Assembly: GCF_003660455.1 (NCBI RefSeq)
Contig: NZ_QZVR01000002.1
Location: 62,001 to 126,000 of the forward strand
Reading direction: 5' to 3'
Source of the DNA: Nocardioides ferulae
GTDB taxonomy: Bacteria; Actinomycetota; Actinomycetes; Propionibacteriales; Nocardioidaceae
DNA: 64,000 nucleotides
Shown here: piece by piece, positions 37,591 to 46,806 of the stretch
How positions within the stretch are numbered: position 1 is the first letter of the stretch
How the letters are laid out: the number at the start of each line of letters is the position of its first letter
Position numbers and translations under genes: made by a program
Notes under the pieces: generated by a model
What the model was told of the DNA's origin: nothing
Seen by the model: the letters and a program-made list of their open reading frames with translations, nothing else
Database searches by the model: none

Positions 37591-40218
37591 TCAGTCGGGC
37601 GTGCGGTTCGGGGAGAGCAGGCCGTCGTCCGGCCCCAGCGAGATCGCCGGGAGCTCGCCGGTCTGGTCGGCGTCGGTCGGATCGCGGTGGCGCACCGGGT
37701 CGGGCACGCCGGCGGTGATCCTGGTGCCGTCGGCGCGGACCCCGCCGGTGCGCGGGTGCTTGCCGAGCCGGGCGGTCTGGCGCGGGCCGCGGCAGTCCAT
37801 CTCGAGGCGCAGCGTCTCGCCGGGGAGCATCACGTGGTCGACGCCGCGCACCGTGAGGTGGAGCTCGTGGGAGTGCACGAAGCCGGGCCCGTCGTCGGAC
37901 ACCCCGGCGCCGCGCGGGCCGTCGCACTCCAGCGAGAGGCTCAGCGCCTCGGCGGTCAGCTCGACCGACAGCGACAGGCCCCGGACCCGCAGCCGGTAGC
38001 GCATCGCGGTCCAGTCGTCGGGCAGCCGCGGGTCGAAGGAGAGGTGGCCCTCGTGGTCGCGCAGCCCCCCGAACCCGAAGACCAGCGCCTGCCACACCCC
38101 GCCGGCTGAGGCGATGTGCACCCCGTCGACGGTGTTGCGGTGCAGGTCGAGCAGGTCGACGAAGAGCGCCTCGCGGAAGTAGTCGGCGGCGGCGATGCGG
38201 TAGCCCACCTCGGCGGCCATGATCGACTGCACCACCGGTGAGAGCGTCGAGTCGCCGGTCGTGATCGGGTCGTAGTAGGCGAAGTTGGCGAGCTTCTCGT
38301 CGGGGCTGAACCGGTCACCCTGCAAGAACATGGCGAGCACCACGTCGGCCTGCTTGAGCACCTGGAACCGGTAGAGGACCAGCGGGTGGTAGTTGAGCAG
38401 CAGCGGCAGCAGGTCCTCCGGGGTGCGGGAGAGGTCCCACGCCTCGCGGTCGAGGAACGAGTCGTCCTGCGGGTGGATGCCGAGCCCCGCGTCGAACGGG
38501 ATCGTCATGCCCTCGGCGCACGCTCGCCACTCGGCGACCTCCTCGTCGGTGAGGCCGAGCCGTGAGACCACCAGGGCGTACGACGAGGGGTACTTCTCGC
38601 GGACGTAGTCGACGATCTGGACGGCTTTCTCCAGGTTGAACCGGGCCATCACGTTCGTGAACAGGTTGTTGTTCACGACGGTGGTGTACTCGTCCGGCCC
38701 GGTGACCCCGTGGATGTGGAAGGTGCGCTCGCCGTTGTCGTGCCAGAAGCCCAGGTCGGCCCACATGCGCGCGGTCTCGACGACGACGTCGATGCCCTCG
38801 CGCACGGCGAACCCCTCGTCGCCCGAGACCCAGACGTACTTGGCGAGCGCGAAGGCGATGTCGGCGTCGATGTGCACCTGTGCGGTGCCGGCCGCGTAGT
38901 AGGCCGAGGCCTCCTCGCCGTTGATGGTGCGCCACGGGAACATCGCGCCGCGGTTGGCCATCTCGGCCGCCCGCTCGCGCGCGGCGGGCAGCATCCGGGT
39001 GCGGAAGTGCAGCACGTTGCGGGCCACGTCGGGGTCGGTGTAGCTGAGGAACGGGACGACGTAGACCTCGGTGTCCCAGAAGTAGTGCCCCTCGTAGCCC
39101 GAGCCGGTCACGCCCTTGGCCGGCACCCCCATCTGGTCGGAGCGGGCCGTCGCCTGCGCGAGCGAGAACAGGTTGAACCGGATCGCCTGCTGGGCCGCCG
39201 GGTCACCGTCGACCTGCACGTCGGCGCGCTCCCAGAAGCCGTCGAACCAGGCGCGCTGCTCCCGCTGGTAGTGCTCGACGCCGTGGCTGGCGGCGCGGGA
39301 CAGCGTCCGCTCGCAGCGGTCGGTCAGCTCGCGCACGGGCACGCCGCGCGAGGTGTGGTAGGCCACCACCTTCTCCAGGCGCAGCGTCGAGCCCTCGGTG
39401 AGCTCGGCGCGCAGCACCAGCTTGGCCAGGTCGTCCTCGTGGCGCAGCAGCACGTCGTAGTCGGACTCGCACTCGACGCGGTGGTCGGCGCCGACGGCGA
39501 GGGTCATGCCGGAGCGGGCGCACCGGTAGCCGAGCATCAGCCGCTCTCCGGCGGCCTGCGACAGCTGCGGCAGCAGCACCCGGTCGGTGAACACCGAGCT
39601 GCGGCGCGGGTCGAAGCCCGACCCCATGGCCGCCGACGGCACGTGGTACTCGTCGCGGCCGTCCTGCCGGTTGAGCAGCTGGGAGGAGAGCACGATCGGC
39701 GCGTCGCCGGAGAGCATGGTGATCTCGAAGGTCATCATCGCCAGGTGGCGCTCGGTCATCGACACCATGCGGGTCGTGTTGATCCGCAGCCGCTTGCCGG
39801 CGGGAGTGCGCCATATCAGGCTGCGCCGCAGGATGCCGTCGCGGAAGTCCAGGCTGCGCTGGTAGTGCTCGAGGTCGGCGGTGGCGAGCAGCAGCGGCTC
39901 GTCGTCGACGTAGAGCTTGATCACCTTCGCGTCCGGGACGTTGACGATCGTCTGCCCGGTGCGGGCGAAGCCGAACGCGGCCTCGGCGTGCTGGATCGGC
40001 CAGGTCTCGTGGAAGCCGTTGATGAACGTGCCGTGGGTGTGGGAGTCGCGGCCCTCGTCGGGGTTGCCGCGCATGCCGAGGTAGCCGTTGGCGACCGAGA
40101 AGAGGGTCTCGGTGACGCCCAGGTCGTCGGTGCGCAGGTCCTCCTCGACCAGCCGCCAGGGGTCGAGCGGGAACCGGCCCCGGTCGATCGGGTCCGCGGG
40201 GATGCGGCGGCGCCTCAC
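37591..40218 (-). CDS. Glycoside hydrolase family 65 disaccharide phosphorylase (trehalose/maltose/kojibiose type)
   Basis: 875 aa, cytoplasmic. The GH65 pattern is an N-terminal beta-sandwich with ETLFSVANGYLGMRGN, an (alpha/alpha)6 barrel with GYEGHYFWDTEVYVVPFL and the acid catalyst Glu in THE-like context HGVTGPDEYTTVVNNN, and a C-terminal beta-sheet. GH65 enzymes cleave alpha-linked glucose disaccharides with phosphate, yielding beta-glucose-1-phosphate. The overlapping beta-phosphoglucomutase-like HAD gene upstream would convert this to glucose-6-phosphate. Start GTG 40218 overlaps that stop (GTGA). Which disaccharide is used is not set by sequence. Confidence 0.88.
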   Translation of the reverse strand: MRRRRIPADPIDRGRFPLDPWRLVEEDLRTDDLGVTETLFSVANGYLGMRGNPDEGRDSHTHGTFINGFHETWPIQHAEAAFGFARTGQTIVNVPDAKVIKLYVDDEPLLLATADLEHYQRSLDFRDGILRRSLIWRTPAGKRLRINTTRMVSMTERHLAMMTFEITMLSGDAPIVLSSQLLNRQDGRDEYHVPSAAMGSGFDPRRSSVFTDRVLLPQLSQAAGERLMLGYRCARSGMTLAVGADHRVECESDYDVLLRHEDDLAKLVLRAELTEGSTLRLEKVVAYHTSRGVPVRELTDRCERTLSRAASHGVEHYQREQRAWFDGFWERADVQVDGDPAAQQAIRFNLFSLAQATARSDQMGVPAKGVTGSGYEGHYFWDTEVYVVPFLSYTDPDVARNVLHFRTRMLPAARERAAEMANRGAMFPWRTINGEEASAYYAAGTAQVHIDADIAFALAKYVWVSGDEGFAVREGIDVVVETARMWADLGFWHDNGERTFHIHGVTGPDEYTTVVNNNLFTNVMARFNLEKAVQIVDYVREKYPSSYALVVSRLGLTDEEVAEWRACAEGMTIPFDAGLGIHPQDDSFLDREAWDLSRTPEDLLPLLLNYHPLVLYRFQVLKQADVVLAMFLQGDRFSPDEKLANFAYYDPITTGDSTLSPVVQSIMAAEVGYRIAAADYFREALFVDLLDLHRNTVDGVHIASAGGVWQALVFGFGGLRDHEGHLSFDPRLPDDWTAMRYRLRVRGLSLSVELTAEALSLSLECDGPRGAGVSDDGPGFVHSHELHLTVRGVDHVMLPGETLRLEMDCRGPRQTARLGKHPRTGGVRADGTRITAGVPDPVRHRDPTDADQTGELPAISLGPDDGLLSPNRTPD

Positions 40219-40994
40219 CGGACGGCCCCGGTCTCGGCCCCCGGCACCAGCACGGCCAGGTCGGCGACCACCGGGTCGGCCCCGGCCGCGCGCAGCGCGT
40301 CGCCCGCGCCCCGGTCGACGCCGATCACCAGCCCGAAGCCGCCGGCGACCCCGGCGCGGACGCCGGAGACGGCGTCCTCGAGCACCACGCTGAGCGCGGG
40401 CGTCGTGCCGAGCAGAGTCGCGGCGTGCACGAACGTGTCGGGCGCCGGCTTGCCGGGCAGCCCCTCCCGATGGGCGACCCGGCCGTCGACGACGGTCTCG
40501 AACCGGTCGGCCAGGCCGGCCGCGGCCAGCACCGCCGGGGCGTTCGCCGAGGAGGAGACCACCGCCAGCGGCAGCCCGAGGTCGCGCAGGTGGTCCAGCA
40601 GCGCCACCGAGCCGGGATAGGCGACCACCCCGTCGCGCTCCAGCACCACGTTGAACGCGTCGTTCTTGCGGTTGCCCAGGCCCCGCACCGTCACCTGGTC
40701 GGGCGCGTCGTCGCTGGTGCCCTCGGGCAGCTCGATCCCCCGTGAGACCAGGAAGTCGCGGACCCCGTCGTAGCGCGGCTTGCCGTCGACGTGGGCGAAG
40801 TAGTCGGCGTCGGTGTAGGGGGCGGTGTCGACCGCGGGGTCGGCCCCGTAGGCGCTGAGGAACTCGTTGAACATCTCCGCCCAGGCGCGCATGTGCACCT
40901 CGGCGGTCGGGGTCACGACGCCGTCGAGGTCGAACAGCACCGCCTCGAAGCGCGTCCAGTCCACCGGGCGGACCTCCGGGTGTCGGGTGTTCAC
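40215..40994 (-). CDS. HAD-family beta-phosphoglucomutase-like phosphatase/mutase
   Basis: 259 aa. HAD motifs: DLDGVV with the nucleophile and acid aspartates (~22-27), the motif-II serine in VVSSSANA, the motif-III lysine in GLPGKPAPDTF, and motif IV in VVLEDAVSGVRAG. The cap domain and VEHMRAW-like T/V-x-x-H-M-R-AW segment (EVHMRAWAEMF) match beta-phosphoglucomutases. The GTG start is ~90 bp from the small multidrug gene. Overlap with the GH65 gene indicates a two-step disaccharide-phosphate pathway. Confidence 0.85.
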   Translation of the reverse strand: MNTRHPEVRPVDWTRFEAVLFDLDGVVTPTAEVHMRAWAEMFNEFLSAYGADPAVDTAPYTDADYFAHVDGKPRYDGVRDFLVSRGIELPEGTSDDAPDQVTVRGLGNRKNDAFNVVLERDGVVAYPGSVALLDHLRDLGLPLAVVSSSANAPAVLAAAGLADRFETVVDGRVAHREGLPGKPAPDTFVHAATLLGTTPALSVVLEDAVSGVRAGVAGGFGLVIGVDRGAGDALRAAGADPVVADLAVLVPGAETGAVR

Positions 40995-41084
40995 ACGTCC
41001 GAGGCTAGGGGAGCCGTGGTGGGCGCGTGGGACCTCTCCCGATCGCGGTGTGAGAGCCGCGCCACCGGCCGAGGCCGACGATGC

Positions 41085-41399
41085 TCAGTGCGCCAGCTTG
41101 AGGCCGATGATGCAGGCCACCAGCCCGGTCAGCAGCAGCACCCGGACCATGCTCACCGGCTCGGTGCCCGTCGCCATGCCCCAGGCGACGGTGAGCGAGG
41201 CGCCGATGCCCACCCACACGGCGTACGCGGTGCCGGTGGGGATCGCGCGCATCGCGTAGGCCAGGCCGCCCATGCTCAGCGTCAGCGCGACGGCGAACAG
41301 CACCGACGGCGCGAGCTTCGAGAACCCCTCGGACCTGCCAAGGGCGACCGCCCACACCGACTCCAGCACTCCCGACACCACCAGCACGAGCCACGCCAC
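41085..41399 (-). CDS. Guanidinium exporter (SMR family, Gdx/SugE type)
   Basis: 104 aa, four hydrophobic helices. The proton/substrate glutamate is in GVLESVWAVAL (residue 13), followed by the Gdx-type run through GFSKLAPS and AYAVWVGIGA. Gdx proteins export guanidinium in exchange for protons as antiparallel dimers. An AGGAGG site lies 6 bases before the GTG start. A guanidine-III riboswitch immediately upstream makes guanidinium export the clear function rather than general drug export. Confidence 0.9.
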   Translation of the reverse strand: MAWLVLVVSGVLESVWAVALGRSEGFSKLAPSVLFAVALTLSMGGLAYAMRAIPTGTAYAVWVGIGASLTVAWGMATGTEPVSMVRVLLLTGLVACIIGLKLAH

Positions 41400-41410
41400 G
41401 ATGACCTCCT

Positions 41411-41456
41411 GGTGGCCGTCTTGTCGCGTGCCGGGTACGGCTCCCTCGTCCGGTGA
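41411..41456 (-). promoter_or_regulatory. Guanidine-III (ykkC-III) riboswitch
   Basis: Read on the minus strand, the sequence shows CCGGACGAGG, then GCCGTACCCGG, and finally GACAAGACGGC, which are the conserved blocks of the guanidine-III pseudoknot in order and spacing. It ends just before the AGGAGG site of the exporter gene, so ligand binding probably frees translation initiation. A TAGGCT -10-like box (41479-41484, minus) lies ~20 bp upstream of the conserved core. Confidence 0.88.
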
Positions 41457-41498
41457 GCCGTGGGTGGCTCGGGGCCCGAGCCTACCTTCCTCGGGCGT

Positions 41499-41586
41499 CG
41501 TAGATGGACGGACACAACGCCGGCCAGCGGGTCCGCGCCAGGCGTGGACCCGCCGCTTGGTCGGGGCTTACGTCCGTCGATCTACG
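41499..41586. repeat. Nested long inverted repeat between lipoprotein and guanidine exporter genes
   Basis: Outer arms CGTAGATGGACGGAC (41499-41513) and GTCCGTCGATCTACG (41572-41586) pair at 14 of 15 positions. Inside them, GCGGGTCC (41527-41534) and GGACCCGC (41546-41553) pair perfectly. The element starts 10 bp beyond the minus-strand lipoprotein stop and could act as its terminator, or be a small palindromic mobile unit. Confidence 0.6.
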
Positions 41587-41595
41587 AGCGGACGC

Positions 41596-42477
41596 TCACG
41601 GTGAGCCGAGGCGCAGGGCGATGCCGCGGATGTGGTCCTCGCCGTCGAGGAACAGCGTCACGCCCCACCACTCCATGCAGGAGTCGGTGACGTCGCGCGG
41701 TGCGGTCAGGCTGAGGGCGCGCAGGCCCGCCAGCTCGGGGGGAGCCTCACCCTCGCCCGCTGGGCAGGTGCCGGCGACGCCGCGGGTCAGCTCGTAGTAG
41801 CCGCCGCTGGCCGCCACCACGTCGAGCGCGGAGAACGGGCCGCCGCGCTCGGCGTACGTCGTGTGGAGCTGCCAGGCGGACAGGTCGGTGCGTGCTGCCT
41901 CGTCGAGGTTGGTCCCGGCGAGCCCGTCCTCGATACCGGTCCACACGGCTCCGGGCGCGAACGGCGCACCGAGCGTCGGGTCGGCGGCGAACCGGTAGAA
42001 GGCGCGGGCCAGGGTGGCGTCCGGGCCGGTGACCGGGCCGAGGTCACCGTCGACGGGTTCGCACGGTCCGCGGAAGCGCGCCAGGTCGAGCGCGGCGGTG
42101 CGGATGCGCACCGTGGTGCCAGGCCGCAGCGGCGTCCCGGGGTCGGGGTGCTGGAACGCCACGGTCTCGGGGCGGGTGCCGCAGCGCACCGTGACCGGCC
42201 GGCCCCAGGCGGAGGAGAGGCCGAGGTCGTGCCTGGCCTCGATCCGGCCGAGAGCTCGGCCGGCCAACGTCTGGGGCATGCCGATCAGGTCGGGCATCAG
42301 CACCGGGTCGGCGCTCGGCGACGCCTCGGGGGACTCCGGGCTGCTGGCCGGGGTGCTGGTGGGTGCGCTGCTCTCGGGCTCTCCTGCGGACGGGGTGTCG
42401 GAGTCCGACGACCCGCACGAGGCGAGGAGCAGCAGCGTGCAGACGGTGGTGGCCCAGCGCAGTCGCATGGCCCTCAT
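41596..42477 (-). CDS. PASTA-domain lipoprotein
   Basis: 293 aa. The signal peptide ends in LLASC with the lipidated cysteine at 21. A Ser/Pro/Thr-rich linker runs to ~58, then one PASTA-like domain (~60-130: VLMPDLIGMPQTLAGRAL, and PGTPLRPGTTVRIRTA). The C-terminal ~150 residues are unassigned, with three cysteines. PASTA domains bind peptidoglycan or beta-lactams. It is extracytoplasmic, membrane-anchored. A second possible start is ATG 42468. Confidence 0.7.
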   Translation of the reverse strand: MRAMRLRWATTVCTLLLLASCGSSDSDTPSAGEPESSAPTSTPASSPESPEASPSADPVLMPDLIGMPQTLAGRALGRIEARHDLGLSSAWGRPVTVRCGTRPETVAFQHPDPGTPLRPGTTVRIRTAALDLARFRGPCEPVDGDLGPVTGPDATLARAFYRFAADPTLGAPFAPGAVWTGIEDGLAGTNLDEAARTDLSAWQLHTTYAERGGPFSALDVVAASGGYYELTRGVAGTCPAGEGEAPPELAGLRALSLTAPRDVTDSCMEWWGVTLFLDGEDHIRGIALRLGSP

Positions 42478-42542
42478 CTCCTTCTTCCCTCACCGGTGGG
42501 ATGCGGGCCGAGGACCGTTGGTTGCCGGGGCGGGGAAGCAGC

Positions 42543-42821
42543 TCAGGACCGGAACAGTCTGAAGCTGAACCCCGGTGCGGCCTCGGCGCGCAGCCGCTCG
42601 AGGAGCGCGGTGCCGGCCTCCTGGTGGTCGGCCTCCGAGAAGTCGGCGTCCAGGGGCCGCCAGGCCTCCTGCCACGCGGCCAGCTCGGAGATCAGCTCGT
42701 CGGAGATGCCGAGCTCGGCGCGCAGCGCCGCCCGGTCCTGGATCATCGTCACCTTTCCCCGCCGCCTCCAGAGCGGGAAGTCGACGCCGTATTCGCACAT
42801 CATCAGCACGCGGCGGGTCAT
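42543..42821 (-). CDS. Small hypothetical protein (92 aa)
   Basis: The ATG at 42821 gives a 92-residue acidic protein beginning RRVLMMCEYGVDFPLWRRR, with a predicted helical middle (AALRAELGISDELISELAAW) and a C-terminal FSFRLF. The frame continues far upstream as an antisense shadow of ilvD, so this start is chosen where the composition changes. No domain is recognised. It sits between a PASTA lipoprotein and divergent ilvD. Normal GC3 codon use and helical pattern support real coding. Confidence 0.55.
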   Translation of the reverse strand: MTRRVLMMCEYGVDFPLWRRRGKVTMIQDRAALRAELGISDELISELAAWQEAWRPLDADFSEADHQEAGTALLERLRAEAAPGFSFRLFRS

Positions 42822-42941
42822 CCACGCATGCTCGCACGTCGCCGCTGCTCGCGCCGCCGACATTCGTCGGGGTCGGTGATCAACCCCGCCCTGCCCGGCC
42901 CACATCCCGACCGCGCGCCCGCAGCGGCGTACCCCCACCAC

Positions 42942-42947
42942 TAGGCT
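42942..42947 (+). promoter_or_regulatory. Putative -10 box of ilvD
   Basis: TAGGCT ends 6 bases before the ilvD ATG at 42954, with no ribosome-binding site between, suggesting a leaderless transcript. Confidence 0.4.
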
Positions 42948-42953
42948 CAGCCC

Positions 42954-44675
42954 ATGACCCAGCAGGACCCTTCGCAGCGTCCCCCGGCCGGTGCCGGACC
43001 CGACATCAAGCCCCGCTCCCGCGACGTCACCGACGGACTCGAGCGCGCGGCGGCCCGCGGCATGCTCCGGGCGGTAGGCATGGGTGACGACGACTTCGCC
43101 AAGCCGCAGATCGGCGTCGCGTCCAGCTGGAACGAGATCACCCCCTGCAACCTCTCGCTCGACCGGCTCGCGAAGGCGGTCAAGAACGGCGTGCACGCCG
43201 GAGGCGGCTACCCGCTGGAGTTCGGCACGATCTCCGTCTCCGACGGCATCTCGATGGGCCACGAGGGCATGCACTTCTCGCTGGTCTCCCGCGAGGTCAT
43301 CGCCGACTCCGTCGAGACCGTGATGATGGCCGAGCGGCTCGACGGCTCGGTGCTGCTCGCCGGCTGCGACAAGTCGCTGCCCGGCATGCTGATGGCTGCG
43401 GCCCGCCTCGACCTCGCCAGCGTGTTCCTCTACGCCGGCTCCACGATGCCCGGCCAGGTCGACGGCCAGGACGTCACGATCATCGACGCCTTCGAGGCCG
43501 TCGGCGCCTGTCTCGCCGGCAAGATGAGCCGCGAGCAGGTCGACAAGATCGAGCGCAACATCTGCCCCGGCGAGGGCGCCTGCGGCGGCATGTACACCGC
43601 CAACACCATGGCCGCGGTCGCCGAGGCCCTCGGCATGTCGCTGCCCGGCTCCGCCGCCCCGCCCGCCGTCGACCGGCGCCGCGACGGCTTCGCGCACCGC
43701 TCCGGCGAGGCCGTCGTCGAGATGCTGCGTCGCGGCATCACCGCCCGGCAGATCATGACCAAGGAGGCCTTCGAGAACGCGATCACCGTGGTGATGGCGC
43801 TCGGCGGCTCCACCAACGCGGTGCTCCACCTGCTCGCGATCGCCCGCGAGGCCGAGGTCGACCTCACCCTCGCCGACTTCAACCGGATCGGCGAGAAGGT
43901 GCCCCACCTCGGCGACCTCAAGCCGTTCGGCCGCTACGTGATGAACGACGTCGACAAGATCGGCGGCATCCCCGTGGTGATGAAGGCGCTGCTCGACGCC
44001 GGCCTGATGCACGGCGACTGTCTCACCGTCACCGGCAAGACGATGGCCGAGAACCTCGAGGCGCTGGCCCCGCCGGCCCTCGACGACGACGTGATCCGCA
44101 ACCTGGACCGGCCGATCCACGCCACCGGCGGCATCACGATCCTGCACGGCTCGCTCGCCCCCGAGGGGGCCGTGGTGAAGTCCGCCGGGTTCGACGAGTC
44201 GGTCTTCACCGGCACCGCCCGCGTCTTCGACGGCGAGCGCGCCGCCATGGACGCCCTCGAGCAGGGCCGGATCGTCGCGAACGACGTGGTCGTCATCCGC
44301 TACGAGGGCCCCAAGGGCGGTCCCGGCATGCGCGAGATGCTCGCGATCACCGGCGCCATCAAGGGCGCCGGGCTCGGCAAGGACGTCCTGCTGATCACCG
44401 ACGGGCGGTTCTCCGGCGGCACCACCGGCCTCTGCGTCGGCCACATCGCCCCGGAGGCGGTCGACGCCGGCCCGATCGCGTTCGTCCGCGACGGCGACAC
44501 GATCACCCTCGACGTGCTCAACCGCACCCTCGACGTCGAGATCGACGGGACGCCCGAGGAGTGGGAGGCCCGCAAGGCCGGCTGGCAGCCGAACCCGCCG
44601 AAGTACACCCGCGGCGTGCTCGGCAAGTACGCCAAGACCGTGCAGTCGGCCGCCCACGGCGCCGTCACCAGCTGA
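42954..44675 (+). CDS. ilvD: Dihydroxy-acid dehydratase
   Basis: 573 aa. Converts 2,3-dihydroxy acids to 2-keto acids in valine and isoleucine synthesis. The iron-sulfur cysteines lie in [20 protein letters not shown] and [18 protein letters not shown]; the C-terminal metal site is in [13 protein letters not shown]. Length is normal. It stands alone, ~8.5 kb from ilvBNC, with its own leaderless-type promoter and a strong terminator. Confidence 0.96.
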   Translation: MTQQDPSQRPPAGAGPDIKPRSRDVTDGLERAAARGMLRAVGMGDDDFAKPQIGVASSWNEITPCNLSLDRLAKAVKNGVHAGGGYPLEFGTISVSDGISMGHEGMHFSLVSREVIADSVETVMMAERLDGSVLLAGCDKSLPGMLMAAARLDLASVFLYAGSTMPGQVDGQDVTIIDAFEAVGACLAGKMSREQVDKIERNICPGEGACGGMYTANTMAAVAEALGMSLPGSAAPPAVDRRRDGFAHRSGEAVVEMLRRGITARQIMTKEAFENAITVVMALGGSTNAVLHLLAIAREAEVDLTLADFNRIGEKVPHLGDLKPFGRYVMNDVDKIGGIPVVMKALLDAGLMHGDCLTVTGKTMAENLEALAPPALDDDVIRNLDRPIHATGGITILHGSLAPEGAVVKSAGFDESVFTGTARVFDGERAAMDALEQGRIVANDVVVIRYEGPKGGPGMREMLAITGAIKGAGLGKDVLLITDGRFSGGTTGLCVGHIAPEAVDAGPIAFVRDGDTITLDVLNRTLDVEIDGTPEEWEARKAGWQPNPPKYTRGVLGKYAKTVQSAAHGAVTS

Positions 44676-44689
44676 CCCAGAACCCACGA

Positions 44690-44716
44690 GGGGCCCCGGC
44701 CGCCGGCCAGGGCCCC
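44690..44716 (+). terminator. Terminator after ilvD
   Basis: 12-bp arms GGGGCCCCGGCC (44690-44701) and GGCCAGGGCCCC (44705-44716) pair at 11 of 12 positions around a 3-nt loop, 14 bp after the ilvD stop. Confidence 0.75.
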
Positions 44717-44838
44717 ACGTCTTCTCGGGTTGTCTCCCACCGTCACTGGACGGCCACTCATGCCTGCAACATCGACGGGCTCAGCGGTCGCTTGACGGCA
44801 TCCGAGGCAAAAGGTCGAGCAGACTGCTCAGCAGGCTC

Positions 44839-46482
44839 CTAGTACTTGAACCCGCCGACGAGTCGTTGCATCTCGGCGGCCATGCGGGCGAGCTCTCCGG
44901 CCGCTTGGCTGGTGGAGTTGGCGGCTGCGGTGGTGTCGCCGGTGGTGCGGGCGACGCCGGTGATGTTCTGGGCGATGTCGCCCGCGCCCAGGGCGGCCTC
45001 GTTGACGTTGCGGCTCATCTCGTTGGTGGTGGCGGTCTGCTCCTCGACGGCCGAGGCGATGGTGGTCTGGGCGTCGCTGATCTCGGCGATGATGGTGGAG
45101 ATGTGGGCGATGGCCTGCACGGCGGCCTCGGTGTCGGTCTGGATGGCCTGGATGCGGGTGCTGATGTCCTCGGTGGCGCGGCTGGTCTCCTGGGCGAGCT
45201 CCTTGACCTCGTTGGCGACCACGGCGAAGCCCTTGCCTGCTTCGCCGGCGCGGGCGGCTTCGATGGTGGCGTTGAGGGCGAGGAGGTTGGTCTGTTCGGC
45301 GATGGAGGTGATGACCTTGACGACGTTGCCGACCTCGATGGAGGACTCGCCGAGTTTGGCGACGGTGGTGTTGGTGGACTCGGCGACTTCGACGGCTTGA
45401 GTGGCGACGCCGGCGGCGCTGGTGGCGTTGGTGGCGATCTCGCGGATGGAGGCGGACATCTCTTCGGTGCCGGCGGCGACGGTCTGGACGTTGCGGGAGA
45501 CCTGTTCGGCGGCGGCGGAAACGAGCTCGGTCTGGGTGGCGGTCTCGCCTGCGGAGCCGGACATCTGGTTGGAGACCGCGGAGAGCTCTTCGGCGGCGGA
45601 GGCGAGGGATCCGGCGTTGTCGGCCATGTTGGTCATGGCTTCGGCGAGGCGGTCGCTGGCGGTGTTGAGGGCGGTGGCCATTTGGCCGACTTCGTCTTTG
45701 GAGTCGAGGTCGAGGTGTTGGGTGAGTTCGCCGGCGGCGAGTCCGCGTAGGGCGGTTGCGGTGGCCACGATGGGTCCGGCGATGCGGCGGGCGACCAGGA
45801 GCGACAGGCCGAGCGTGAGGAGCAGGCCCAGGCCCAGCACGACGTACGTCGTGGTGCGTGCGGCGGCGTAGGTGGAGCTGGCCTCCTCCACCGCGGCGTC
45901 CGCGGTCTCGCTGGCACTGACCTCCAGCGCGGTCAGTGACTCGTGCATCGCGACCGCGAGCGGCTTGACCACGTCGTTGCGCAGCTCGTAGAAGGCATCC
46001 ATCTTCTTCGCCCGGGCCAGGTCGAGCAGCTCGCCGCTGACCAGCGTCTCGTACTGCGTCCAGCTGTCCCGGAAGTCGGCGAGGTGCTGCGCGTCCTGCG
46101 CAGAGAGGTCGTTGGAGCGCTCGAAGTCGTCGAGGGAGGCGTTGACCGCCTGGACGTCGGCCAGGTAGGCCTCGTGCTCCGGCCCCTCCTCCTCGGCCAT
46201 CTCGTCGGCCAGGCCGTCGAGTCGCGTCTGCAGGAAGTTCTGGCGGATCAAGGCGGTCTCACGCACCGGGTCCAGGCCGTCGTGCTTGATCAGCTGGGCC
46301 TGGTCGGCCACGGACCCCATCTGGGTCACGGCGAGCTGGCCGACCGACGCCGCCAGCACCAGGCCGAGCGCCGCGACGGCGAGGACCTTCGTGCGCAGCC
46401 TGCGGTCGTCGAACCAGCGCACGGCGCGTCGCCCCTTCCGCGATGTGGTCGGTTCCGGCGGGGCAGGGGTGCTGACGGACAT
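44839..46482 (-). CDS. Methyl-accepting chemotaxis protein
   Basis: 547 aa. TM1 ~residues 31-52, a periplasm-side four-helix (4HB_MCP) sensor (~55-225), TM2 ~226-248 ([18 protein letters not shown]), HAMP (~249-300), then the signalling coiled coil with the highly conserved hairpin tip (around [20 protein letters not shown], ~389-408). It ends without a CheR-binding pentapeptide. The ATG at 46482 has GAGGAG 7 bases upstream. Third-codon use differs between the sensor half and the signalling half. No che or fla genes are in the window. Confidence 0.92.
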   Translation of the reverse strand: MSVSTPAPPEPTTSRKGRRAVRWFDDRRLRTKVLAVAALGLVLAASVGQLAVTQMGSVADQAQLIKHDGLDPVRETALIRQNFLQTRLDGLADEMAEEEGPEHEAYLADVQAVNASLDDFERSNDLSAQDAQHLADFRDSWTQYETLVSGELLDLARAKKMDAFYELRNDVVKPLAVAMHESLTALEVSASETADAAVEEASSTYAAARTTTYVVLGLGLLLTLGLSLLVARRIAGPIVATATALRGLAAGELTQHLDLDSKDEVGQMATALNTASDRLAEAMTNMADNAGSLASAAEELSAVSNQMSGSAGETATQTELVSAAAEQVSRNVQTVAAGTEEMSASIREIATNATSAAGVATQAVEVAESTNTTVAKLGESSIEVGNVVKVITSIAEQTNLLALNATIEAARAGEAGKGFAVVANEVKELAQETSRATEDISTRIQAIQTDTEAAVQAIAHISTIIAEISDAQTTIASAVEEQTATTNEMSRNVNEAALGAGDIAQNITGVARTTGDTTAAANSTSQAAGELARMAAEMQRLVGGFKY

Positions 46483-46761
46483 GCGTGGACTCCTCGACGC
46501 TTCGACGACCACCGGGCTGATGGTCTCGACGGGCGCCAGATCCGATGCCGCGGTCCGTGGGGGCTCGCGGCCCGGCCGAGACTGGCCTCTCCCTGGCTGA
46601 CCCATCGACCCGCCTGGGGGTGTCATGACCCGGACCAGGTAAAATCTGCACGGCACCGAGGGGCCCCGGCCGTCCGGCCGCCGTCGATCCGCACCGGGCA
46701 GCCGGCGGGGCCGGCCACATCCGTGACCGTTACGGATCTAGGAACACCTAGGGTGTCCGCC
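46483..46761. other. Intergenic region between divergent chemoreceptor and anchored-protein genes
   Basis: About 280 bp. A repeat-like stretch at 46494-46531 (CGACGACCACC, then TGGTCTCGAC) resembles the GGTGGTCGAG family in reverse. A hairpin-rich GC segment lies around 46660-46720. A TAGGGT box at 46749-46754 precedes the short leader ORF at 46762. I see no classic riboswitch. Confidence 0.35.
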
Positions 46762-46806
46762 ATGACTCGGCAGGGGCAGGCGCGTCGCGGCCCGGGGATC
46801 CGGTGA
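46762..46806 (+). CDS. 14-codon leader ORF overlapping the next gene
   Basis: An ATG 7 bases after a TAGGGT box encodes 14 residues (starting MTRQGQARR) and stops at TGA 46804-46806, which overlaps the GTG start at 46803 of the next gene in a GTGA overlap. The position suggests a leaderless leader ORF that hands ribosomes to the downstream start. It is short and rich in Gly and Arg, so this is tentative. Confidence 0.35.
   Translation: MTRQGQARRGPGIR

Noticed and set aside
42822..44687. Very long minus-strand open frame antisense to ilvD
   Set aside because: Low-complexity, His/Gly/Asp-rich translation typical of antisense frames in high-GC genes; ilvD on the plus strand has clear catalytic motifs. 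Only the last 279 bp (42543-42821) beyond ilvD looks real.
46483..46740. Possible c-di-GMP riboswitch ahead of the chemoreceptor
   Set aside because: GC-rich hairpins are present, but neither the conserved class I or II core sequences nor their spacing could be found.
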